DNA of 64,000 bases from Sodalis ligni (GCF_016865525.2 NZ_CP075169.1:992337-1056336), one strand, 5' to 3'; shown: positions 7,643 through 17,877, counted from the stretch's first letter. Numbers and translations: made by a program. The notes: a model not told the origin generated them from the letters alone.

Positions 7643-8623
7643 TCAGGCCAGGGCGACATCGCTTTCTAACCGGCAGCTGCAGGCCAGCACGTAGCCTTCG
7701 GCGATCTCCGCCGGGCTCAGGGTCATGGTACTGGTGGTGGTATAGCGGCCGGTGAGGATCCGGGTTTTACAGCAGCCGCAAACGCCGGCGCGGCAGGCGG
7801 CGTTAACCGGGATTTTATTGGCCTCCAGCGCCGCCAGCAGGGTAACACCCACCGGCGCGCTGAATTCCCGCTGCAGCCGCGCCAGGGTGATCTTAAGCTG
7901 CCGCGTGCCGGTCACCGCCGGTGCATGGAATCGCTCCTGCATAAAAGCGGTGGCCCCCAGCGCCATGGCGTCCTTTTCCACCTGATCCATATAAGGCGCC
8001 GGACCGCAGGCCATGACTCGGCGGATGGCGATATCCGGCACCAGCGCCGCCAGGTGTTCCCGCGTCAGACGGCCGGCCAGCACGGGGGGAAGGGCCTGCT
8101 GTTCGGCAAACAGCGTCAATTTCAGCCGGGGCTGCAGCGTTGGCCAGGTTTTGGCGAAAATCACCTCCCGGGGTGAACGCACGCTGTAAATAACCTGAAC
8201 ATCCGCCCGCGGACGATTGGCCGCCAGCCAGCGGCACATGGACATGATTGGCGTCACGCCGCAGCCGGCGGCCAGAAACAGATACCGTTCGTCCTCTTGC
8301 CGGGCGCAGGTGAAGTCCCCTTGGGCATCCGACAGCCAGAGGTTGTCGCCGGTTTTTACCCGCTGTGTCAGCCAGCCCGATCCGCTGCCGTTTTCCAGAC
8401 GGCGCACCGTCAATGTGACAAAACGGCTTTGCCCCGGCGTTGAAGAAAGGGTATAAGCCCGCAGGGTCTCGCTGTTGTTGATGCTGACCAGGGCGAACTG
8501 CCCCGGTTGGTAAGCATAAACATCGTGGCTGATCAGGGATAGAGTCCAGACATCGGGGGTCTCCTGCTCTATGTGATGGACCTGCATGGCGTGCGTGCAT
8601 AACGCGTGAGGTGCAAACATCAT
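7643..8623 (-). CDS. hcr: Hcr, NADH oxidoreductase of the hybrid-cluster protein
   Basis: A 326-residue protein with the order expected for Hcr. An FAD-binding barrel (LRAYTLSS, about 54-61) is followed by an NAD(P)H-binding domain (FLAAGCGVTPIMS, MACGPAPYM) and a C-terminal plant-type ferredoxin domain with cysteines in CRAGVCGCC and a final one in ACSC. It passes electrons from NADH to Hcp. It lies 6 bases after hcp. Two adjacent ATGs start the gene; the second, at 8620, is better spaced from AGGAG. Regulation follows the NsrR-type operator in front of hcp. Confidence 0.93.
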   Translation of the reverse strand: MMFAPHALCTHAMQVHHIEQETPDVWTLSLISHDVYAYQPGQFALVSINNSETLRAYTLSSTPGQSRFVTLTVRRLENGSGSGWLTQRVKTGDNLWLSDAQGDFTCARQEDERYLFLAAGCGVTPIMSMCRWLAANRPRADVQVIYSVRSPREVIFAKTWPTLQPRLKLTLFAEQQALPPVLAGRLTREHLAALVPDIAIRRVMACGPAPYMDQVEKDAMALGATAFMQERFHAPAVTGTRQLKITLARLQREFSAPVGVTLLAALEANKIPVNAACRAGVCGCCKTRILTGRYTTTSTMTLSPAEIAEGYVLACSCRLESDVALA

Positions 8624-8629
8624 GGCTCC

Positions 8630-10288
8630 TTAGGCGCAGGCGGCGAAAATGGCATCGAGATCCCGGGTCGCTTCGGTGATGGGACGTAGGCCGAATTGCT
8701 GATTAAGCACCGCCAGCAGATTGTCGGTGAGAAAGGCGGGCGCGGTGGGGCCGACAAAGATATTTTTTACCCCCAGGGACAGCAGCGTAAGCAAGATCAC
8801 GATGGCCTTCTGTTCAAACCAGGACAGCACCAGGCTGAGCGGCAGATCATTGACGCCGCAGCCCAATTTTTCCGCCAGTTTTACCGCTAGGGTAATAGCC
8901 GAGTAGGCATCGTTGCATTGCCCTACGTCCAGCAGGCGGGGAAGCCCTTCCAGGGTGCCGAAATCCAGCTTGTTGAAACGGTATTTGCCGCACGCCAGGG
9001 TCATGACCAGACAGTCCTGCGGTACGCCGAGGGCAAAATCGGTGTAGTAGCTGCGTTCTTCCCGGCTGCCGTCGCAACCGCCCACCAGGAAGATATGCCG
9101 CAGCTTTTGCTGCGCCACCAGGTCGATAACCGTATCGGCGGCGTCCAGCAGCGTTTGGCGGCCGAATCCGATGGTTATCATATGCTCGATTTCACTGTAA
9201 GGAAAACCCGGCATGCTCTGGGCCTGTTTGATAACCGGCGAGAAATCCTCCCCTTCCAGGTGCTTTACCCCCGGCCAGCCGACGATGCTGCGGGTCCAGA
9301 TCCTTTCGTCATATTGCCCGACGAAGGGATCGATAATGCAGTTGGAGGTCATCACCACCGGTCCGGGGAAACGGGCGAATTCAGTCTGCTGGTTCTGCCA
9401 GCCGCTGCCGTAATTACCCGCCAGATGGGCAAATTTTTTCAGCTCCGGATAGCCGTGGGCGGGCAGCATCTCGCCGTGGGTATAAACATTGATCCCGGTG
9501 CCCTCGGTCTGCTCCAGCAACATCCGCAAGTCCCGCAGGTCATGGCCGGAAATCAGTATGGCCTTGCCCGCCACCGCTTTCACGTTCACGCGGGTGGGCT
9601 TCGGATTGCCATAGGTTTCGGTCTCGCCGCGGTCTAGCATGGCCAGTATGGAAAAATTCATTTTGCCGATATTCATCGACTGCGCCAGCAGGTCGTCCAT
9701 TTGCGCAGGCCGGGTGCCGAGCCAGGACATAATCTCATGGTATTGACGGTAGACTTCATCGTCATACTGCCCCAGTACATGGGCATGTTCCAGATAGGCG
9801 GCGGCGCCTTTCAGGCCGTACAGGCAAAGCATTCGCAATCCGTGTATGTCAGCGCCCACTTCGTCTTTATCGGTATTGAGGGCGAAACGTTGTGCTTCCG
9901 CCTGCAGCCCGGCCAGCGACAGGGCGGGCAGCGTGATATGGGCCATGGGATGCGAAATGTCCGCTCCCGGTGCCAGGGCCCGGCAGCGCGCAATCAATCT
10001 CTCGCGCAGGGCTATGGTTTCATGGGCATATTCGACGATGCGCGCCGAATCGAAGTTCACATTGGTCAGGGTGGCGAAAAAAGCCCGGGGTGCAAAGCTG
10101 TCTACCCGATGATCGACGATGCCCAGTTCACGAGCCCGTATCGCCCAGGCCGATAAGCCATGGAGCACCGCAATCAGCAGGTCCTGTAAATCGGAGGTTT
10201 CGGCGGTTTTACCGCACATTCCCTGCGCGTAGGCGCAGCCGTTAGCCAGAGGCGTACGGATGGTTTGTTCACATTGCACACAAAACAT
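8630..10288 (-). CDS. hcp: Hcp, hybrid-cluster protein (nitric oxide / hydroxylamine reductase)
   Basis: A 552-residue class II Hcp. The N-terminus has the cysteine pattern C3, C6, C18, C25 for the cubane cluster, in MFCVQCEQT and [14 protein letters not shown]. Later motifs that hold the hybrid Fe-S-O cluster include a GHDLRDL segment, [24 protein letters not shown] and [10 protein letters not shown]. It reduces nitric oxide or hydroxylamine under anaerobic nitrosative stress, using Hcr as electron donor. A perfect palindrome of the NsrR class starts 16 bases upstream of the start codon. Confidence 0.96.
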   Translation of the reverse strand: MFCVQCEQTIRTPLANGCAYAQGMCGKTAETSDLQDLLIAVLHGLSAWAIRARELGIVDHRVDSFAPRAFFATLTNVNFDSARIVEYAHETIALRERLIARCRALAPGADISHPMAHITLPALSLAGLQAEAQRFALNTDKDEVGADIHGLRMLCLYGLKGAAAYLEHAHVLGQYDDEVYRQYHEIMSWLGTRPAQMDDLLAQSMNIGKMNFSILAMLDRGETETYGNPKPTRVNVKAVAGKAILISGHDLRDLRMLLEQTEGTGINVYTHGEMLPAHGYPELKKFAHLAGNYGSGWQNQQTEFARFPGPVVMTSNCIIDPFVGQYDERIWTRSIVGWPGVKHLEGEDFSPVIKQAQSMPGFPYSEIEHMITIGFGRQTLLDAADTVIDLVAQQKLRHIFLVGGCDGSREERSYYTDFALGVPQDCLVMTLACGKYRFNKLDFGTLEGLPRLLDVGQCNDAYSAITLAVKLAEKLGCGVNDLPLSLVLSWFEQKAIVILLTLLSLGVKNIFVGPTAPAFLTDNLLAVLNQQFGLRPITEATRDLDAIFAACA

Positions 10289-10629
10289 AATGAGATCTCC
10301 TTATAAGATGCATTTAAAATGCATCTTTAAGATAGAACGCCGCCGCTTAATGTAATAGTGCAATTTCCGCTAGTTAATCATTACTTGATATAGCGCAATT
10401 TTCGCGGGTAATCCGGATTGTCACTTCATAGGCCATTGGAATCGTTGCCGGCTGAAACTACCGCACGAAATGATCAGTAACAGTTCTAACGCAAAATTGA
10501 GCGGTAAAAACGAAGCGGTTTCTATAGACTTCTTTCATTCTTTACCCTTTTTCCCCAGGCTAGCGCTTCTTATGATTTCCTCCCTTTGCGATGGCATCAT
10601 CGCCTTCGACTTGATGTGAGACCGACTCC
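10289..10629. other. divergent promoter region of hcp and the uppP-like gene
   Basis: About 340 bases without a gene. Next to hcp lies the NsrR-type palindrome described separately. A TTGAT half-site at 10385-10389 resembles half of an FNR box, but the second half (CGCAA) matches poorly. The centre is AT-rich and can hold promoters in both directions. Confidence 0.5.
10305..10327. promoter_or_regulatory. NsrR operator of hcp-hcr
   Basis: Perfect 11-1-11 palindrome: arm AAGATGCATTT, central A, arm AAATGCATCTT. This matches the known NsrR site (AAGATGCAT half-sites with an 11-bp spacing). It lies 16-39 bases before the hcp start codon, where a bound [2Fe-2S] or [4Fe-4S] NsrR would block transcription until nitric oxide destroys the cluster. 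Confidence 0.9.
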
Positions 10630-11475
10630 ATGTCTTTTATACAAATCGTTATCCTCGCTATCGTGCAGGGTCTGGCCGAATTGCTGCCGGTATCCAGTTC
10701 CGCCCATGTGATCATGGCCGAGAAGCTGCTGGGTCTGGATCCCACCGCGCCTGAAATGACGTTATTACTGGTGATGCTGCATACCGGCACCATGTTTGCG
10801 GTAATTCTTTATTTCTGGAAAACCTGGCGCAGCACCTATTTCAGCTCCGGCAAGGCCTTCCGCCACAATGCCTTTTATATTGTTCTGGCCACCGCGGTGA
10901 CCGGCGTGGTGGGATTGACCCTGCAAAGCCTGATTAAACATCTTTATGCCCACAATGCCGCGGATTTTGAAATTGAGCATCTGTTTGGCAACAGCAGGCT
11001 TATTGCGGCGGGGCTGGCCGCCGCCGGCGTTTTGATTATCGCCTCGTCACGTTTTGGCGAACGCGAGGGCGGTGAAATATCAAGCGTCAGGGCGGTGGTC
11101 ATCGGTTTGGTTCAGGGGCTCTGTTTGCCTTTTCGCGGATTTTCCCGATCGGGGGCCACCATCTCAACCGGACTGGCCATGGGGGTGACGCGCCGACGCG
11201 CCGAAGAGTTCAGCTTTGCCCTGGCGGTGGTGCTTACGCCGGTGGTGATCGCTAAAGAAGCGCTGCGGGCCTTACATGGCGGCGCGGCGAATCACCCATT
11301 GCCGTCAGGCGCAATCATGCCGATGCTGTGGCCCAGTCTGCTGGGGATGGTGTTCAGTTTTATTGCCGGCCTGGTTGCCCTGCGCTGGCTGTCGCGCTGG
11401 CTGGAACACGACCGCTGGCATCTGTTCGGCGGCTACTGCATTCTCGCCGCGCTGCTGGTATTTTGGCTCGGCTGA
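10630..11475 (+). CDS. UppP/BacA-type undecaprenyl-diphosphatase
   Basis: A 281-residue polytopic membrane protein with both UppP signatures: QGLAELLPVSSSAH near residue 14 (catalytic glutamate and PVSSSAH) and FSRSGATISTG near residue 174 with the essential RSG. Such enzymes remove a phosphate from undecaprenyl diphosphate at the periplasmic face and recycle the lipid carrier for peptidoglycan. Just before the second motif the usual proline-glycine is LPFRG, a modest variation. Canonical uppP lies elsewhere in enterics, so this is probably a second copy. It ends 10 bases from the convergent nsrR-like gene. Confidence 0.85.
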   Translation: MSFIQIVILAIVQGLAELLPVSSSAHVIMAEKLLGLDPTAPEMTLLLVMLHTGTMFAVILYFWKTWRSTYFSSGKAFRHNAFYIVLATAVTGVVGLTLQSLIKHLYAHNAADFEIEHLFGNSRLIAAGLAAAGVLIIASSRFGEREGGEISSVRAVVIGLVQGLCLPFRGFSRSGATISTGLAMGVTRRRAEEFSFALAVVLTPVVIAKEALRALHGGAANHPLPSGAIMPMLWPSLLGMVFSFIAGLVALRWLSRWLEHDRWHLFGGYCILAALLVFWLG

Positions 11476-11484
11476 CGCCGGAGA

Positions 11485-11910
11485 TTATTGATCGGAGAAG
11501 ATCAGCAGATCGTTAAAATGGTGGCGCTGCACCAGTAAATCCGCCAGGGTGTATTTATCCAGCACGGCGAAAAACGCCCGGGTAGCCTCGCTCAGCACCC
11601 CGGGCAGGCCGCAGACGGGGGCAATCACGCACCGGGTGCAGTCCACCAGCTTCTGGTTTTTCTCGGTGTGGCGGATAAGCGTGCCGAGATTGATATCCCG
11701 CGCCGGCCGCCCCAGGCGGATGCCGCCGCTGCGGCCGCGGATCGCCTCGACATAGCCCAGATGGGCCAAATCCTGCACTACCTTCATTAGGTTATTGCGC
11801 GAGATGTCATATAAGGCGGAAATTTCAGCGATGGACGACAGGCCGTCATCCCGCGAACCGAGGTAAATAATTACCCGTAATGCGTAGTCGGTATATCGCG
11901 TGAGCTTCAT
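11485..11910 (-). CDS. nsrR: Rrf2-family iron-sulfur regulator, NsrR-like
   Basis: A 141-residue Rrf2 protein. The winged helix is at 1-70, with the GRSGGIRLGRPA wing typical of NsrR. Three cysteines, C91, C94 and C100 (DCTRC...PVC), would hold the iron-sulfur cluster; their spacing is close to the three cysteines of characterised NsrR proteins. The C-terminal DKYTLADLL helix is also an NsrR feature. It would sense nitric oxide and repress hcp-hcr through the nearby palindrome. An AGGAGG ribosome site precedes the ATG. Relationship to E. coli NsrR is moderate, so an NsrR paralogue is possible. Confidence 0.75.
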   Translation of the reverse strand: MKLTRYTDYALRVIIYLGSRDDGLSSIAEISALYDISRNNLMKVVQDLAHLGYVEAIRGRSGGIRLGRPARDINLGTLIRHTEKNQKLVDCTRCVIAPVCGLPGVLSEATRAFFAVLDKYTLADLLVQRHHFNDLLIFSDQ

Positions 11911-12034
11911 AAGCCCTCCTGACAGCCAAAGAGAGGCGGATAGTATAATTGCAAGCAGCAGATTCGCCTATGGCTAAACGTGTTCCAGCCGGCGGACACT
12001 TGTCTCCCTTCTGTTGCCCTTTGATTATGCAGCG

Positions 12035-13882
12035 CTATCTATTAAACCGCGACATCAGGCTGATAATGTTTTTCAGCCGATCCCCCTGTAACAAACGGTG
12101 CTTAGTGGGGTTCAGGTCTGGGGTCAGGGTTTCGAAAACGCCGCCGGGATAGACCACATTAATTAAATCCAGCGAGACCACGGCATAATTATAATAACTG
12201 CCGACAATCATATCCTGCGACTGCGGGGCCGAGGGATCCAGCATATTCTGGCCCACGCTGTAATCGTTGACGGGCGTTTTTACCCCGGCCACCGTCGCCA
12301 TCAGGGTCGGTACCACATCGAAATGCGTGGTGCGCCGGTCGATATCGCCGCTTTGCCCATCCGGCAGACGCATAAACATCGGAACATGAATCTGCACATC
12401 GCTGTAGTTGCTGCCGTGCCCCCAGTAATTCTTTTTATGATCGTTAAATTCCTCGCCGTGATCGGACGTGATAATCACCAGGGTATTTTTATCCAGCCCG
12501 GCCTGCTGCAGTTTGGTTAATACCTGGCCAATCAGCCCATCATCGTAATAAAGCGCATTACGGTAGAGGTTATGATAAGGCGTGGGATCAAAATCATTAT
12601 TCAGCTTGATATGGTCCACCCGATCCCAGTAAGGCTGGAACGGCGTTACCGGGTTAGGAGGCAGGTCATAACCGTGGGCGGCATCGTAAAACAGGAAACC
12701 AAAGAACGGCCGCGAGCCGTCGCGCTTGTCGATAAATTGCTTGAAATCATCGGTTATCTCTTGATCCCGCAGGGCGGGAGTACGGGCGCCGTTGCTGATC
12801 TTCAAATTGGGAATCTGGGCAAATACCGTTCGATCAAACGGCGGATGATTGATATTGGCGGAACCGTGTATGGAGAATTCATATCCCTGGTCCGCCAGCG
12901 TTTGCATTAACACCGGACGCTGGCCGCTGTTGCGTACCGACAGCCAATAGGTATCGGGCAGGCTATAGAACAAACTGAAAATACCCGGTTCGGTGGAATT
13001 GCCGCCGCTGCGGTGCTGATGAAAGCGCAAAGCCTGCCGGGCAAAGCGGCTGACGTTAGGGGTCACCTGCGGATTGGCGTCATCGTAGCGCCAGGCATCG
13101 ATAAGGATAAACAGGATGTTGGGCTGCTGGGCCGGTTTTTGGAATTGGATAGCCTGCAAGGGATAATGCAGTGCCCCTTCGCTCGCCACATGCAGGTTGT
13201 TTTCCTTGTTCAGGGCCACCGAAGGATCCACTAGACCCCATTTTACCAGGCGGCTCTTGGCGGTTAAGGGGTAATACAGCGGAAATTGCCGGGTATAGCC
13301 GGGGATCTGGGTTTTATAATTGGCATCGTCCCAGACATGCAGCCCCTGGCTGACCAGAATACTGACCGCCATTAACACATAGGCCGGCTTGCGCAGCCGC
13401 TGCAGGCGCGGCATCCTCGCTGCCATGGCGCTGAACAGGCATTGCACCGCCAGCAATACCAGACCGATGCAACCGCCTATCAGCCAGGTATACCAGGAGA
13501 GATCGATGATATCCCGTCCCTGGAACAGCATTTCCAGCACTACGCCGTTCAGGTGAAAACGGTATTGAGCGTACACCAGGGTATCCACGACCAGCAGCGC
13601 ACTGAGGAAAAACGCCATGAGGATACCGACGGAGCGGAACAGCCTGGGGGGCAAAAAACACACCAGGCATTGAATAATCATCGCCAGCACGCAGAAGGCG
13701 CCGAACAGCCCGTACTGCGTGGTGAGCAAATACACCACCGAGCGGATATCCCCCCGGGGAATGGAGATCCACTGCCAAAAGCGAAAAGCGACTGCCGTCA
13801 GTAAAAAGGCGTTCAACAACCAGAACATGCCGGCCCATTTAAGATTGAGCTTAGAGGAATGGAAGGCATTTAGTCTGAACAT
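12035..13882 (-). CDS. YejM/PbgA-like membrane sulfatase-fold protein
   Basis: About 615 residues with five N-terminal membrane helices (DUF3413-type region, about 15-190) and a large periplasmic alkaline-phosphatase/sulfatase fold from about residue 255 (NILFILIDAWRYDD). Matches to YejM/PbgA include GGNSTEPGIFSLFYSLPD and a final LLQGDRLK. YejM senses lipopolysaccharide and controls LpxC turnover, and its active site is degenerate. Here the metal site looks complete (DAWRYDD, ITSDHGEEFNDH, GHGSNYSD), so this paralogue may be an active hydrolase or phosphoethanolamine-type transferase. I chose ATG 13882, which matches the family N-terminus; a GTG at 13942 would add 20 residues. Confidence 0.8.
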   Translation of the reverse strand: MFRLNAFHSSKLNLKWAGMFWLLNAFLLTAVAFRFWQWISIPRGDIRSVVYLLTTQYGLFGAFCVLAMIIQCLVCFLPPRLFRSVGILMAFFLSALLVVDTLVYAQYRFHLNGVVLEMLFQGRDIIDLSWYTWLIGGCIGLVLLAVQCLFSAMAARMPRLQRLRKPAYVLMAVSILVSQGLHVWDDANYKTQIPGYTRQFPLYYPLTAKSRLVKWGLVDPSVALNKENNLHVASEGALHYPLQAIQFQKPAQQPNILFILIDAWRYDDANPQVTPNVSRFARQALRFHQHRSGGNSTEPGIFSLFYSLPDTYWLSVRNSGQRPVLMQTLADQGYEFSIHGSANINHPPFDRTVFAQIPNLKISNGARTPALRDQEITDDFKQFIDKRDGSRPFFGFLFYDAAHGYDLPPNPVTPFQPYWDRVDHIKLNNDFDPTPYHNLYRNALYYDDGLIGQVLTKLQQAGLDKNTLVIITSDHGEEFNDHKKNYWGHGSNYSDVQIHVPMFMRLPDGQSGDIDRRTTHFDVVPTLMATVAGVKTPVNDYSVGQNMLDPSAPQSQDMIVGSYYNYAVVSLDLINVVYPGGVFETLTPDLNPTKHRLLQGDRLKNIISLMSRFNR

Positions 13883-14310
13883 ATTTTCAACAATCCTGCT
13901 TTTCAGTGGCAACGAGATAATTTGGGCGGTGAGATTTAACACCCAAATGGCTTTTATTCATTATCTCTTTGGTAAAAAACTGTTACCTATCTTGCCGGAG
14001 AGATGAGAAATGGCTTAATGAATAATGCATGTTAAGTAAAGTATAGATGCCGCGATCGGCGCGGCGGTATGCGGAAAATGTCTTTTGTAATGCCGGCTTC
14101 ATGGGGGCGGGCGCATCTGCCTGTCTGGACAAGCCATAGATATTAGTGCAAAAGCGGTAAAAGCATTAGAAAAAACGCACAATACGTCCGTTGTTTATAT
14201 CGGAGGCCGTCGGGCATTAATTAAAAATTGTAACCGGTCAGCCATGCAGCCCGGCGAAAAAGAGGCTTTTCCCGCCGGGATTGGCTTAATGCATCGCCGT
14301 ATGCGAGGAA
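13883..14310. other. intergenic region before the yejM-like gene
   Basis: About 430 bases without a supported gene. It contains the promoter region of the leftward yejM-like gene, with AT-rich stretches at 13960-14050 and 14150-14235. A GC-rich self-complementary patch lies near 14050-14067. No operator or small RNA is recognisable. Confidence 0.4.
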
Positions 14311-15237
14311 TTATCGATGCTGATCTTTTTCCACCGGACGGCCGGACCAGTAACCGGCCAGCACGGAACCGGACAGATTATGCCAAACCGAGAACAGCGC
14401 GCCGGGCAGGGCGGCCAGCGGCGTGAAATATATCTTGCCCAGTGTTGCCGCCAATCCCGAGTTCTGCATGCCCACTTCAAGCGCCATTGTGCGGCAGGTG
14501 GTTTCGTCGAAGCCGAACAGTTTTCCGCCCCAGTAGCCGCCGAGCAGGCCGATACCGTTATGCAGGATCACCGCCGCAATGACCACCAGGCCCACCGAGC
14601 CGATAAATCCCTGGCTGCCGGCCACCACCGCGCTGATGATGGCGAGGATGCAGACCATGGAAAGCGCCGGCAGCCCCGGTTCAATGCGCTTGACGGCCTT
14701 GGTGAATAAATGATGGACAACCAGGCCGGCAAAAATCGGAATGACCACGATTTGCAGGATGCTCAGCAGCATGCCCGCCACATCCACCTTGATATGGGTA
14801 TCTACATAGAGCCGGGTCAGCAACGGCGTGGCGAATACCCCCACCAGGGTGGATACCGCCGAGATGGTGACGGACAAAGCCACATCGCCTTTGGCCAGGT
14901 AAATCATCACATTGGACGCTGTCCCGCTCGACACGCTGCCCACCAGTATCATGCCTGCCGACAGATCCGCGGGCATATGAAACAGTTTGGCCAATAACCA
15001 GGCGGCCAGCGGCATCACCAGATAATGCAGGAAAGTGGCCGCCACCACCGGCGCCGGACGCGTGAGAACCCGTTTGAAATCGCCGGCTCTTAGGGTTACG
15101 CCCATGGCGAACATAATAAGCATCAGCAAATACCCCACATAGGGACCCATGGGGGTGAACGTTCCCGGGGAGTAATAGGCGATAACCGACAGCAAAACGG
15201 CCCACAGCGGGAACAGGCGGGTAATCTTGGCTAACAT
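14311..15237 (-). CDS. bile acid:sodium symporter (BASS) family transporter, PanS-like
   Basis: A 308-residue protein with about nine to ten hydrophobic helices and the BASS hallmarks: [12 protein letters not shown] near residue 45, [20 protein letters not shown] near 100 (the Na+-binding crossover) and [17 protein letters not shown] near 255. E. coli PanS of this family moves ketopantoate; others move organic anions or keto acids with sodium. The ATG at 15237 follows an AGGA site and gives family length; the open frame continues upstream to 15363 without similarity. It is a single gene. Confidence 0.85.
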   Translation of the reverse strand: MLAKITRLFPLWAVLLSVIAYYSPGTFTPMGPYVGYLLMLIMFAMGVTLRAGDFKRVLTRPAPVVAATFLHYLVMPLAAWLLAKLFHMPADLSAGMILVGSVSSGTASNVMIYLAKGDVALSVTISAVSTLVGVFATPLLTRLYVDTHIKVDVAGMLLSILQIVVIPIFAGLVVHHLFTKAVKRIEPGLPALSMVCILAIISAVVAGSQGFIGSVGLVVIAAVILHNGIGLLGGYWGGKLFGFDETTCRTMALEVGMQNSGLAATLGKIYFTPLAALPGALFSVWHNLSGSVLAGYWSGRPVEKDQHR

Positions 15238-15543
15238 AGGGGGTCCTTGTCGTCTTTTTAATAATGGATGGGGTATAACCGCCGAAATTTCGGGTTTCGG
15301 CTCTTGCCACAGCGGAAGTATTTTTACCTTCAATTGCCGCCGGTAGCAATCACTCTGCTGCAAAAACGCTAATATTCCTTCGGTGAATATTCATCCACTG
15401 GAGGTGTCGCTTCGGTGGGATAATGTCAAGCACCGCCTTGGGGGAAGCGCAACAGATTGTTTTTTTTTGCATTGTGTGCAAACGGCGACCGCAAAATGGC
15501 CACCGTGAATGAGGGTTATTATCAAATATTGTTTGCCGGTGGG
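15238..15543. other. intergenic region between BASS transporter and kinase-tailed gene
   Basis: About 300 bases without a gene. It provides the promoter for the transporter and the 3' flank of the AT-rich accessory gene. A T-run lies at 15461-15469. I see no convincing terminator hairpin or operator. Confidence 0.4.
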
Positions 15544-17877
15544 TTAAACCTGGACATTGCTTTTCATTTTTGCGGTGATGTCATCAACCAAATAGAGCCA
15601 TTCCTCTTCCTCTATATCGTTTTGAAGCGTGTTATCTGAATTTCCACTGAAATACTGGTCTTTGACATTGTAAATATCGATGGGATGAAATATTTCCGCT
15701 TCGTCATCCCACATGATGTTACCCTCGTGGAGATCACCGTGTAATATGCCGACATGATTAAGTTTTTCCAGCATGTCCACGTACCGCTCAATGGCGTCAG
15801 GGGGTAAAGTGTTTGGGGGAAGCTGCGGAACCGTTTTACCTGGAATACGGTACATTCGCAGATAAAAATCTTCCTCTTCATTATGATATAATGTTGCCGA
15901 GTCCTCGCCGTAATAACGGCGGAATGAGTTGGATTCGTTAGTGGTCAAAGTTTTTATGTCAATCTGAAGATATTTATTGTCACGGACATATTTTTTTATG
16001 ACATAGTTGTTATCACTGGCATCAGTAAAAACCTTACCATAGCAGCCCTCCCCTAATATGTCTCCCAGCTTCAGTTCAATAGGATGTTCGGGTTGGCCCA
16101 CTGCAAACACTGAAACCGTTTTCTGCGCTTCTGATTGAGCGTTTTCAGGGTTGTGGGACTTCTTGAATCTCTTAGCCCACCGAGGTACTTTACCCGTTTG
16201 TTCAATTTCAAGAGCAAAACTATAATCATCATAAAAACCCCTTTCAGGAAACTGATATTTTAGCAATAATTCCCTAGCGCTGCCTTCAGTAAACCCATCC
16301 TGCTCTTTCAAAACGTCCAAGGCAAGTTTTCGTTTTCTTCCGCTCAAGCCTTCGGTAATGATATTGTTCAACCTCTCGCGAGCTGTCTCGACAGAGAATT
16401 TTTCATTGTTATATCGGAGATATATGCGATTACCCTTCATTGGTGCTTTGATACTGTATCTATTGCCATTTAATTTCTTTATCGGCAAGTATTTGTTTTC
16501 AACTTTCAAATAGGGTTTCTCTCGGGCGTCCCATCTTAATCCCTTATGGCCCGGCGCTGATAGCTGGCTGGCATCCATGTCGACGAGCATATCCCGCGTA
16601 ACGGCTTTTTCAGTGAATTGGATGCATGAATGGACGTCGGTGTTCAAAGAGCCAGCGAGCGCCGTCAAACTCAACCGGGTAAGTCTCTTTTGATTATCAG
16701 AAATATCGAATATTTCATAATGCAGACGATTTTTCGATGTGATACGCTCTCTCACCGGCACCACCATGCCATTCATCTCAATGGCTTTATATAATATATC
16801 GTTTGAATAAGCATCGGTGTCTTCCACCCGGTATATTATTCCGGCGCCATACCTCTTTTGATTGCCGTTCTGTTCCGCGATGTACTTAACGTGTTTGTCG
16901 ATTGGCATATTAAAATCATTAATAATTTTCTTCTGTCCGGTATTGAATACAGAATGCCCGTTGTGTTCTTCTAAATGCCATTCACGTGACAACGGTTCCC
17001 TATAGACAGGAAGATATTCCTTGGTACCGGATGTCTTATGAACAACGGCTTCATATTGTCGGTGACGATTCATACGTAATTCATGTTTCTCTCCTTGCAG
17101 GTGAATAAATGACTTGCCTTTACTGAATTGTACATTGAGCTCGGCGGCATCAACGCTATCGGCATATCGCCAGGTTGATTTCTCTTCATCAAAGATGACT
17201 CTCCTTTCCGGTAAGTCCGGCTTGGCGGGATGAGAATGATAAGTCATAAACTCATTTTGATCCGTCGGCTTCAGGTAAATGTTGTCTTTGCCATCGTGGG
17301 TCGCGCTCGCTGTTTTTTTGTTATCTACTACTTTTATCAGCAGTTCCTCTTGGACCCCGGTAGCAGGGTTGCGCAGCGAGTAGGCTGCCCGTTCGGACAG
17401 GGGAACCGAATGCATTATTTCTCGCGGTTTTAGGATTGGCGCTTTTCCCCGATGTCTGAACGTAAATCCCTCGACATTAATACCAGTAGCGAGTTCAGCC
17501 ATGCTCAGATGGCGCTGTCTTTCTGCGCATATCTCGACTCCTTGCGATAGGTAGTATTCTCTTCTAAGATAATTGGCAATAAGATTTCCAATGAGGGGTT
17601 TTAAGCCCAGAGTCAAAATGTCAGAGAAGAAATTCAGCCCGTTTGTTACTTGCAGTGTTAAAGGGGATGGGCTTTCATCGGTATTGTCATATATCATTCG
17701 AAGAGGATTTTCTAACCGTCCAGCCCAGAACATCAAGGCTTTTCCTTCATTTTCGCCTTTAGTATTAAGCACGTCTGCTTCATAAGCGCAATGTTCTCGA
17801 ATATGTTCGCCGATATACCGGCTTCTATCCGCATCAGAGATCCTTTTCGCTCTTGATGAGTCATTCTCGAATTTCAT
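15544..17877 (-). CDS. effector-like protein with C-terminal protein kinase domain (downstream part of a frameshifted gene)
   Basis: An open frame of 777 codons, visibly richer in A+T than its neighbours. The last 180 residues form a minimal kinase: glycine loop GEGCYGKVF at 609, lysine of VIKK near 628, possible C-helix glutamate near 648, catalytic loop HGDLHEGN at 713-720 and DIY in place of DFG at 734. This style resembles compact effector kinases of the OspG/NleH type, which is inference. The first 600 residues, with beta-rich repeats, are unrecognised. There is no ribosome site at ATG 17877, and the frame continues upstream into the end of the next gene. The two are therefore one gene broken near 18003-18006. 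Confidence 0.7.
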   Translation of the reverse strand: MKFENDSSRAKRISDADRSRYIGEHIREHCAYEADVLNTKGENEGKALMFWAGRLENPLRMIYDNTDESPSPLTLQVTNGLNFFSDILTLGLKPLIGNLIANYLRREYYLSQGVEICAERQRHLSMAELATGINVEGFTFRHRGKAPILKPREIMHSVPLSERAAYSLRNPATGVQEELLIKVVDNKKTASATHDGKDNIYLKPTDQNEFMTYHSHPAKPDLPERRVIFDEEKSTWRYADSVDAAELNVQFSKGKSFIHLQGEKHELRMNRHRQYEAVVHKTSGTKEYLPVYREPLSREWHLEEHNGHSVFNTGQKKIINDFNMPIDKHVKYIAEQNGNQKRYGAGIIYRVEDTDAYSNDILYKAIEMNGMVVPVRERITSKNRLHYEIFDISDNQKRLTRLSLTALAGSLNTDVHSCIQFTEKAVTRDMLVDMDASQLSAPGHKGLRWDAREKPYLKVENKYLPIKKLNGNRYSIKAPMKGNRIYLRYNNEKFSVETARERLNNIITEGLSGRKRKLALDVLKEQDGFTEGSARELLLKYQFPERGFYDDYSFALEIEQTGKVPRWAKRFKKSHNPENAQSEAQKTVSVFAVGQPEHPIELKLGDILGEGCYGKVFTDASDNNYVIKKYVRDNKYLQIDIKTLTTNESNSFRRYYGEDSATLYHNEEEDFYLRMYRIPGKTVPQLPPNTLPPDAIERYVDMLEKLNHVGILHGDLHEGNIMWDDEAEIFHPIDIYNVKDQYFSGNSDNTLQNDIEEEEWLYLVDDITAKMKSNVQV

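Noticed and set aside
8918..9637. Long open frame of 239 codons opposite hcp
   Set aside because: It is a mirror frame of a clearly assigned GC-rich gene, with no domain, ribosome site or neighbour support. Similar mirror frames opposite umuC (19295-20035) and the aminotransferase (20856-21677) were rejected for the same reason.
10385..10398. FNR box before hcp
   Set aside because: Only the first half (TTGAT) matches; the second half CGCAA is too far from ATCAA to be claimed.
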